Translations under genes and position numbers: made by a program
Notes under the pieces: model-generated
Database searches by the model: none
What the model saw: the letters and a program-made list of their open reading frames with translations, nothing else
Told to the model about the DNA's origin: nothing
NCBI GenBank assembly: GCA_035501495.1
Contig: DATJWB010000273.1
Coordinates: forward strand, 1-64,000
DNA: 64,000 bases
Direction of reading: 5' to 3'
Origin: JAIQFL01 sp035501495
GTDB taxonomy: Bacteria; Acidobacteriota; Terriglobia; Bryobacterales; Bryobacteraceae
In this document: in pieces, positions 59,338 to 64,000 of the stretch
Layout of the letters: every line of letters starts with the position of its first letter
How positions within the stretch are numbered: the stretch's first letter is position 1

Positions 59338-60095
59338 GAACCATCATCGTTGACGACGAGGAGCCTGCGCGGATTCGTCTGCGGCGGCTTCTCACGGCAC
59401 ACGCCGAGATCGATGTGGTGGGCGAGGCGCGCGATGGGCTCGAGGCCGTACAGAAGATCGAGGAACTGCAGCCCGACCTGCTCTTCCTCGACATCGAACT
59501 TCCCGGATTGACCGGCTTCGAAGTTCTGCAGGCGCTTCCGCCAAACGTGACTCTGCCGCTGGTGATCTTCGCGACCGGGTACGATCAGCACGCCCTGGCG
59601 GCATTCGAGGCCAATGCCCTCGCCTATCTGCTCAAGCCCGTCGAGCCGGAGCGCCTGGCACAAGCCGTGGAGCGCGCGAGCAAGCTCAGCGCCGTCTCGG
59701 GCGGGCGGGAGCGGGAACGCGAGCATGTGCTGAGGGCGATGCGGGAATCGCCCAAAGTTCTGCGGCAGGTCGTGTGCCGCAAGCGCGATCGCGTGGTCCT
59801 GATGCCTCCGGAGCAGATCCTCTGGTTCCAGGTGGAAGACGGGCTGGTGAAGGCGCACACCGGTGCGGAAACCTTCTGGGTGAATTACCAGCTCGGAGAA
59901 CTCGAAGCCAGCCTGCCGGAAGAGCTGTTTTTCCGCGCCCGCCGCGAGGTGTTGGTGAATCTTACGCGGATCAAAGAGATCAAGCCGTATTTCAAGAGCG
60001 GATTTCTGCTGGTGATGTCGGATGCGGCGGCCACGGAGATCGTGGTCAGCGAGCGGCAGGTGCGAACCATGAGGCTGAGGATTCCAGGGCTGTAG
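59334..60095 (+). CDS. LytTR-family response regulator
   Basis: 253 residues. Receiver domain: IIVDDEEPARIRLRRLL (acidic pocket), LLFLDIELPGLTGFEVL with phospho-site D53, FATGYDQHALAAFEANALAY, LLKPVEPERL (K). The LytTR DNA-binding domain spans about 145-250: VVLMPPEQILWFQVEDGLVK, AHTGAETFWVNYQLGELEAS, FFRARREVLVNLTRIKEIKP. Start ATG 59334 overlaps the kinase TGA, so the two are one operon. Target promoters were not identified. A repeat-borne terminator follows 28 nt after the stop. Confidence 0.92.
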   Translation: MRTIIVDDEEPARIRLRRLLTAHAEIDVVGEARDGLEAVQKIEELQPDLLFLDIELPGLTGFEVLQALPPNVTLPLVIFATGYDQHALAAFEANALAYLLKPVEPERLAQAVERASKLSAVSGGREREREHVLRAMRESPKVLRQVVCRKRDRVVLMPPEQILWFQVEDGLVKAHTGAETFWVNYQLGELEASLPEELFFRARREVLVNLTRIKEIKPYFKSGFLLVMSDAAATEIVVSERQVRTMRLRIPGL

Positions 60096-60097
60096 GA

Positions 60098-60225
60098 GTG
60101 GGGCGCGGACACTCGTGTCTGCCGTCTCGGCACTCATGCCGAGACTTTTCGGCGCCGACACTGGCACTGTACACGCCCGATAAGCGTCCCGACGAGTCGG
60201 GACGCGGCAGGCAGGAGAGCTCGCG
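60098..60225. repeat. Two head-to-head repeat copies
   Basis: First unit: GGGCGCGGACACTCGTGTCT, hairpin 2 at 60124-60145 (stem GTCTCGGCA, loop CTCA) with TTTT. Second unit, opposite orientation: gamma (GGCACTGTACACGCCCGATA) at 60164-60183, hairpin 60184-60205 (stem GCGTCCCGA), then CGGCAGGCAGGAG. Outward blocks are the same as in the other copies. Confidence 0.8.
60124..60149 (+). terminator. Terminator of the LytS/LytTR operon, supplied by the repeat
   Basis: Perfect 9-bp stem GTCTCGGCA/TGCCGAGAC, loop CTCA, then TTTT, 28 nt after the response-regulator stop. Confidence 0.7.
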
Positions 60226-60238
60226 CCATAGCGCCGGC

Positions 60239-60643
60239 GTAAAGAGCGAACCGCTATACGAGGAGCTGCAGGCGGAGATCGGCTCGCTGTCCGACCTTGC
60301 CGTGCACTTCACGCCGGAATGCTTCCGGCGCTATTCATGGGAGGAAAGGCCGCTGCCTGGCGGCGGCCGAGATTTTTCGTTTGGCCTCAACGTCGGCGCG
60401 ATCGAATTCGCCTTCTTGATGCTCAGCAAACATTACGAGCTGATATTCCGGGTTTTTGACCGCTGCGAGGACGGAAGGATGCTTCAACATCCGGAGGCGG
60501 CGAAGGCCCACCGGTATGTTCATTATCTTCACGACCGTTTTCAAAAGCTCGCGAAACCGGCAATTGACGCCATCGGACTGCGGCATAGGAGTGTCGAATG
60601 GCCCTCTCATGCTGCCGCCACGCTCGCTATTCCGCTAGCTTAG
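60239..60643 (+). pseudogene. Probable gene remnant between a repeat and an intron scar
   Basis: 134 codons read as a plausible soluble protein (EPLYEELQAEIGSLSDLAVH, GLNVGAIEFAFLMLSKHYEL, AKAHRYVHYLHDRFQKLAKP) with good GC3 and aromatic content. No ATG, GTG or TTG lies between the repeat and this stretch; the frame runs straight in from the repeat. The C-terminal end (PSHAAATLAIPLA) borders the group II intron sequence. I infer loss of the 5' end, and perhaps of the 3' end. Family unknown. Confidence 0.45.
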
Positions 60644-60650
60644 CTAGCGG
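60632..60650. other. 8-bp inverted repeat upstream of intron domain V
   Basis: CCGCTAGC-TTA-GCTAGCGG, perfect stem. It may be a remnant of the intron's domain IV side or an insertion-site hairpin. Confidence 0.4.
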
Positions 60651-60660
60651 GTAGTTAAAA

Positions 60661-60747
60661 CGCTCGTTTCAACCGCCGGATGCGGAAAACCGCACGTCCG
60701 GTGGTGTGGGAGGGTGACGGGGCGCAATCCCCGTCACTCGACCCGAT
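60661..60747 (+). mobile_element. Group II intron 3' end (domains V and VI), truncated
   Basis: Domain V at 60672-60705: ACCGCC pairs with GGTGGT, GGA with TCC, TGCGG with CCGCA around an AAAA loop, with the 2-nt CG bulge in the right place. The triad position reads CGC, as in class C introns, not AGC. Domain VI at 60714-60737: GTGACGGGG/CCCCGTCAC with loop CGCAAT; a bulged A is not evident. The 3' end is near 60742-60747 (CTCGACCCGAT). No reverse transcriptase or domain I is present, so this is a relic. Confidence 0.75.
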
Positions 60748-60857
60748 CGTCGACGGCGCAAGGGTTTTCAAGGAGTTCTGTGGGCCGGCGGGGCCCGTGG
60801 GTACAAGCACTCGTGCCGGCACGAGTGCCCGCGCCACATCGCGCCCGCGGGGGCCTG
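60748..60857 (-). repeat. Repeat copy on the minus strand, joined to the intron 3' end
   Basis: Read on the plus strand: CGTCGACGGCGCAAGGGTTT, TCAAGGAGTTCTGTGGGCCG, GCGGGGCCCGTGGGTAC (beta reversed), then GCACTCGTGCCGGCACGAGTGC (palindrome, 60807-60828) and GCGCCAC. It runs to the stop codon of the SDR gene. Confidence 0.8.
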
Positions 60858-61682
60858 CTAGATCTTCTGTACGCGGCGCAGGGTGTAGAGCTCGGGGTTC
60901 ATGTTGGCGTGCTCGAAGCGTCGCCAGTCGTCGTGCACATGAATCAGCTTGCCGCTGATGTGATTGGAGCGCTCCGACGCCAGAAAGAGGGCCAACTGGA
61001 CCTGCTTGTCGGGGGTGACTCCACCAGTGAGCCTGGTCTGTTCGGCGTCCTCGATCTCGCGCGGGCCGGCCAGGTCCTCGCCCGCATGGAGGATCTCGTC
61101 CGTCATGTGGGTGTAAGAGCTTCCCGGTGAAATCGAGTTCACCTGCACGTTGTGGTCACTCACTTCCAAGGCGAGGCATTCGGCGAAGCGCACCACGGCT
61201 GCCTTGGAGGCGGCGTAGGTGCTGAAATTGGGACGAGGGTGGCCGGAGCCTCCGCCCACCATCAGGATGGCTTTCCCCGACCGCTTTTCGATCATGGGAG
61301 GCAGGGCTGCCCGGCAGGAATTCATCGCTCCTACGAGGTTGATGTCGATGGCCTCGCGCCAGACCTTGGGCTTGGTGGAAAGGAACGGGCCGACCGGCCC
61401 GAGCACGGCAGCCGCGCAGATCAGTGCGTCGATGCCACCGAAAACCACCCGCATGCGATCCACGGCGGCGCACATCTGCTCGAAGTCGCGGACGTCGGCG
61501 CGGATGCGCAGGGCGTTGCCTCCAGCATGTTCGATCTCCAGCTTGGCCAGATCCAACTCGGCCTGACTCCGAGCCAGAAGTCCCACCCGGGCGCCCGCCT
61601 GGGCGAAACCCATCGCCAGGCGCTTTCCGATTCCACGGCCGGCCCCGGTGATCAACACGCTCTTATCCCGGATGGAGGTCAA
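60858..61682 (-). CDS. Short-chain dehydrogenase/reductase
   Basis: 274 residues from a TTG at 61682, chosen because GGGGAGGAG lies 6-8 nt upstream; longer frames are shadows. VLITGAGRGIGKRLAMGFAQ (TGxxxGxG), DALICAAAVLGPVGP (NAG-like region altered to CAAA), MVGGGSGHPRPNFSTYAASK with the YxxxK motif, ISPGSSYTHMTDEI after it. The catalytic Ser is replaced by a GGG-S context, so activity should be viewed with some care. Last gene of the minus-strand cluster; 92 nt separate it from the Nudix gene. Confidence 0.82.
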   Translation of the reverse strand: MTSIRDKSVLITGAGRGIGKRLAMGFAQAGARVGLLARSQAELDLAKLEIEHAGGNALRIRADVRDFEQMCAAVDRMRVVFGGIDALICAAAVLGPVGPFLSTKPKVWREAIDINLVGAMNSCRAALPPMIEKRSGKAILMVGGGSGHPRPNFSTYAASKAAVVRFAECLALEVSDHNVQVNSISPGSSYTHMTDEILHAGEDLAGPREIEDAEQTRLTGGVTPDKQVQLALFLASERSNHISGKLIHVHDDWRRFEHANMNPELYTLRRVQKI

Positions 61683-61774
61683 GGAGGCTCCTCCCCTGCT
61701 CTGAGTTGCACACTGCGATTGTAATCCTGTTCGCCGCAGGCGAGGATGCCAAAATAGGGACCGAATTCCGGCGC

Positions 61775-62401
61775 TTACCGGGTTTCGCTGAAGCGATAGA
61801 CTCGAGCGGGTTTGCGGCCGGTTTGGCGCCATTCGCGGGTGGGTTTCACGATCCCCTGCTGGATGATCTTTCGCCGGAAATTCCGTTTGTCGAGAATGTG
61901 GCCGTGGATCGCTTCGTGTACCAGTTGCAGCTCGCTGAGGGTGAATTTCCCGGGCAAAAGCTCGAAGCCGACACTGGTGTAATCGAGCTTGTTGCGAATC
62001 CGCTGGTGGGCGTACTCGGCAATGGTGCGATGGTCGAACGCCAACGGGGGCAGATCTTCCATGGGAAACCACGCGGCATCGGCGGCATCCGTGCCCGCGT
62101 GGAGAGCCTGATTGCGGGGCACCAGGGCATAGTATGCGACGGTAATGACGCGGCCGCGCGGATCGCGTTCCGGGTCGCCGAAGGTGTAGAGCTGTTCGAG
62201 ATAGACCTCGTGGATGCCGGTTTCTTCGCGCAATTCGCGAATGGCGGCGGCATCCAGGGACTCTTCTGCGCGGACGAAGCCGCCGGGAAGGGCGTAGCGA
62301 TTCGCGAACGGCGGGGACCTCCGGCGGATCAGGAGGAGGTGCAACTTGCGATCGAGGATCGTGAAGAGGACGACATCGACGGTCACGAGGAGCTTCGCCA
62401 T
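61775..62401 (-). CDS. Nudix hydrolase with C-terminal winged helix (NrtR-like)
   Basis: 208 residues. The Nudix box GFVRAEESLDAAAIRELREETGI-type pattern is complete at residues 41-63 (G-x5-E-x7-REL-x-EE-x-G). The C-terminal 60 residues (LPGKFTLSELQLVHEAIHGH, RNFRRKIIQQGIVKPT, GRKPARVYRF) are the winged helix of the NrtR/YrdG family, which represses NAD metabolism genes and senses ADP-ribose, and is in some cases hydrolytic. Seven nt downstream of the NAD kinase stop, so it is linked to NAD(P) metabolism here. Confidence 0.85.
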   Translation of the reverse strand: MAKLLVTVDVVLFTILDRKLHLLLIRRRSPPFANRYALPGGFVRAEESLDAAAIRELREETGIHEVYLEQLYTFGDPERDPRGRVITVAYYALVPRNQALHAGTDAADAAWFPMEDLPPLAFDHRTIAEYAHQRIRNKLDYTSVGFELLPGKFTLSELQLVHEAIHGHILDKRNFRRKIIQQGIVKPTREWRQTGRKPARVYRFSETR

Positions 62402-62408
62402 GCTCCTT

Positions 62409-63329
62409 TCAGCCTACGACCAGATTGGCCTTCTCGGAGGCGACGGAGATCTCGGCGATGGCGCCCGAATTGAAGTCCAGGCGGTCGGCGTCCACACCGT
62501 CGGAGAAGATCACGCCGCCGGAGGGCATTTGCGATTCCAGGCGAAGGTGCGTGCCGGATGGGACGGTTCCGGCCACGATGGTGGCTTGCGATTGGCGGCT
62601 GAGGAACGGCTCCCGTACCACAAACAGGAGGCTCTCCTCCTCCCATTGCATCCGGACCGGCTTTACCGGCGCGCCTCCGAGGAACGCGAGGATGCCGGAG
62701 GTTTCGTTGAAGATCGAAGAGAGCCAGCCGGTGCTGCCGGCGCCGGTGGAGACGATGATGCCGCTCGAGGAGTGATTCTCCTGCCGGCCGGCGAACCCGA
62801 TGCGGTATCGCGCCGAAACGTGGTTGGCGCCGCCGACGAAGAGGTCGTTGAACGCGAGCAGCCTCTGGCCGTCCTGGAGGCGGGCTTCCGCGAGAGTCAC
62901 GGCGCGAACCCGGCCGCGGCCAGCGAGCGTGCGCTCCAGGGCAGATCGCAGATCCACGGGCTGGAAGGGGAGCAGGATGCCGTCGAAGCGTTCGGCGTCC
63001 GGGTTCACGGCGAGGATCGGCTGTCCGCCGACATACTTGGCGGCGTTGGCTACCAGCCCATCCTGGCCCAGCGTGACGATCACGTCGCGTTTCGAGAAGA
63101 CATAGGTGGTGGCGAGCGCGCGGTCCATCACCTGGATCTTGAGCCCGGCCTCAACGGAGCGGCGTACGATTTCGAGGGAACGCTGGTAAGCGTCATGTTC
63201 CGCCGCGTACGCGGAAAAATCGCCGCCCGAGTGCTCGATGTAGAACCTGGCCTGAGCTCGGGTATTGAAGCGCTCGATGAGCTCGTCCAGGCGGGTCTTG
63301 CGCGTGATGAGGACGATTTTGTCGAACAC
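62409..63329 (-). CDS. NAD kinase-like protein
   Basis: 306 residues from a GTG at 63329 with GGGGGTG upstream, set against the SPFH stop. The diphosphate-binding GGDG motif is GQDG at 88-91 (VIVTLGQDGLVANAA), and later AFNDLFVGGANHVS (NE/D-type), GIIVSTGAGSTGWLSS and PSGGVIFSDGVDADRLDF. This is the NAD kinase/diacylglycerol kinase superfamily; phosphorylation of NAD is the likely task. Q in place of the second G is a deviation that may alter the donor. 4-5 nt separate it from the SPFH gene. Confidence 0.75.
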   Translation of the reverse strand: MFDKIVLITRKTRLDELIERFNTRAQARFYIEHSGGDFSAYAAEHDAYQRSLEIVRRSVEAGLKIQVMDRALATTYVFSKRDVIVTLGQDGLVANAAKYVGGQPILAVNPDAERFDGILLPFQPVDLRSALERTLAGRGRVRAVTLAEARLQDGQRLLAFNDLFVGGANHVSARYRIGFAGRQENHSSSGIIVSTGAGSTGWLSSIFNETSGILAFLGGAPVKPVRMQWEEESLLFVVREPFLSRQSQATIVAGTVPSGTHLRLESQMPSGGVIFSDGVDADRLDFNSGAIAEISVASEKANLVVG

Positions 63330-63333
63330 CGCG

Positions 63334-64000
63334 TCACCCCCGTTGCGGCGGGGCGGCAATGAGGGTGCGGAGCAGGTCGGGAGAAACGTTCAGTTCGCCG
63401 ATCTTCTGTGCGTTGGACGCCAGCTCCTGGAACGCCATGGCGATGGTGTTGCGCGGATCGCCGGTTTGCGGCTTGAGCATCATCAGGACACGCCAGTCGA
63501 GGCCCTGAATCGGAGCGATGACGGCGCTGAGCGAATAGGCGCGGGTGTCCGCCTCCTTGCGCTCGTTCCCGGTTTTCTGGTCGGTGAACGCCGAGCGCTG
63601 CTTCTCGAGCGCGATTTCGGCTTCGAGTTCTCGCTCGTGCAATTCGCGCTGCTTGCTCTGGACGAGGAGCTCGGTCTGGAGCTCGTTCTCTTTGAGACGG
63701 CGTTCCTGCTCGATGGCGGCGTTGCGGCGCGAGTAGACGGCCTCATCGGCGTTGCGATTGAGGGCCTCGCGGGCTTCCGCTTCGAGGGCTTTGGCCGTTT
63801 CGGGGGTGGGCTTCAGGGACAGGAGGGCGAGATTCAGGATTTCCACGCCAAGCTGCAGGACTTCCGGATTGTCCTTGAACTGAGCGAAGACCCGGGTGGC
63901 GAGCACATCGCCGTGGATCAGCGCGGCGCGGAGAGGCAGGGCCTGAATTTCGGCGCGGATCAGGTTTTGGAGACCATAGACCAGGCGTTCCGGCAGCTTT
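63334..64000 (-). CDS. SPFH/band 7-like protein, 5' end outside the window
   Basis: At least 221 residues; the frame is open to the window edge at 64000. It shows the end of a band 7 domain (PERLVYGLQNLIRAEIQALP, LRAALIHGDVLATRVFAQFK), then a long charged helical coiled coil (EALNRNADEAVYSRRNAAIE, EQERRLKENELQTELLVQSK) and a short C-terminal tail. SPFH proteins form membrane-associated oligomeric rings and microdomains. Followed by NAD kinase with its start 4 nt after this stop. Confidence 0.78.
   Translation of the reverse strand, partial: KLPERLVYGLQNLIRAEIQALPLRAALIHGDVLATRVFAQFKDNPEVLQLGVEILNLALLSLKPTPETAKALEAEAREALNRNADEAVYSRRNAAIEQERRLKENELQTELLVQSKQRELHERELEAEIALEKQRSAFTDQKTGNERKEADTRAYSLSAVIAPIQGLDWRVLMMLKPQTGDPRNTIAMAFQELASNAQKIGELNVSPDLLRTLIAAPPQRG

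Noticed and set aside
60335..60610. 91-codon minus-strand frame opposite the gene remnant
   Set aside because: The plus-strand reading has better protein character; this frame has no start signal.
1..64000. CRISPR array, tRNA, rRNA, prophage or intact IS element
   Set aside because: No regularly spaced direct repeats, no cloverleaf or rRNA sequence noticed by eye, no integrase or transposase gene; the only mobile trace is the intron relic.

Overview
The window looks like a chromosomal stretch of an Acidobacteriota genome, most likely Bryobacterales/Solibacter-like. The support is two stand-alone copies of the TIGR03437 domain (known mainly from Candidatus Solibacter proteins), a TIGR02999-type ECF sigma factor followed by a TPR-bearing Ser/Thr kinase, a diderm envelope (lptD, outer-membrane barrels, TAT and Sec exports), high GC with strong GC3 bias, and a dispersed palindromic intergenic repeat. 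This assignment comes from gene content read by eye, not from a search. No rRNA, tRNA, CRISPR array, prophage or intact insertion sequence was found.

Layout: 1-6.7 kb holds alaC, a repeat-tailed hypothetical gene, RNase J, an FAD-linked oxidase, a broken Gfo/Idh/MocA gene and an exported aldose epimerase. 6.7-16.5 kb holds methyltransferases, an M48 protease, GNAT and acyltransferase-3 proteins, an HD protein, an Rsm22-like protein, an S41-like protease, a beta-hydroxyacid dehydrogenase and a BNR/YCF48-like protein. 16.5-22.7 kb holds a TAT-exported oxidoreductase, an exported phosphatase, a small exported protein, an RDD membrane protein and lptD. 22.9-29.8 kb is a polysaccharide locus: metallophosphoesterase, GT4 glycosyltransferase, O-antigen ligase-like protein and Wzz-like protein on the minus strand, and a second ligase-like protein with a TPR tail on the plus strand. 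29.9-35.3 kb has the TIGR03437 pair, a nuclease-like protein, an SDR, rplS, rnhB and two small envelope proteins. 35.9-41.0 kb is a kdp operon (USP-like protein, 27-aa membrane peptide, kdpF, kdpA, kdpB, kdpC) without kdpD/kdpE in the window. 41-46 kb has a DUF998-like protein, a transpeptidase-domain PBP, a MerR regulator and an osmoprotectant ABC transporter. 46-60 kb is rich in regulators and envelope proteins: vanadium haloperoxidase-like protein, ECF sigma plus frameshifted kinase, exported barrel pair, second sigma factor plus double zinc-finger membrane protein, and a LytS/LytTR-type two-component pair. 60-64 kb has a repeat/intron scar and a minus-strand operon of SPFH protein, NAD kinase, NrtR-like Nudix protein and SDR.

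The most unusual content is non-coding. A modular repeat occurs at about eleven places. Its core hairpin keeps the loop CTCA in most copies while both stem arms change together (stems of the GTCCCGA, GTCCCCA, GCCCCGA, GCCGAGA and GTCTCGGCA types). Several copies end in a T-run and look like portable terminators; two copies contribute codons or the stop of a gene. A group II intron 3' end (domains V and VI) is fused to one repeat copy. Other candidate signals are an 11-bp tandem repeat before the kdp operon, a 19-nt palindrome before the PBP gene, a cluster of RGTACY boxes before the ABC transporter, and a 33-nt motif shared by the two flanks of the ECF sigma-kinase pair.
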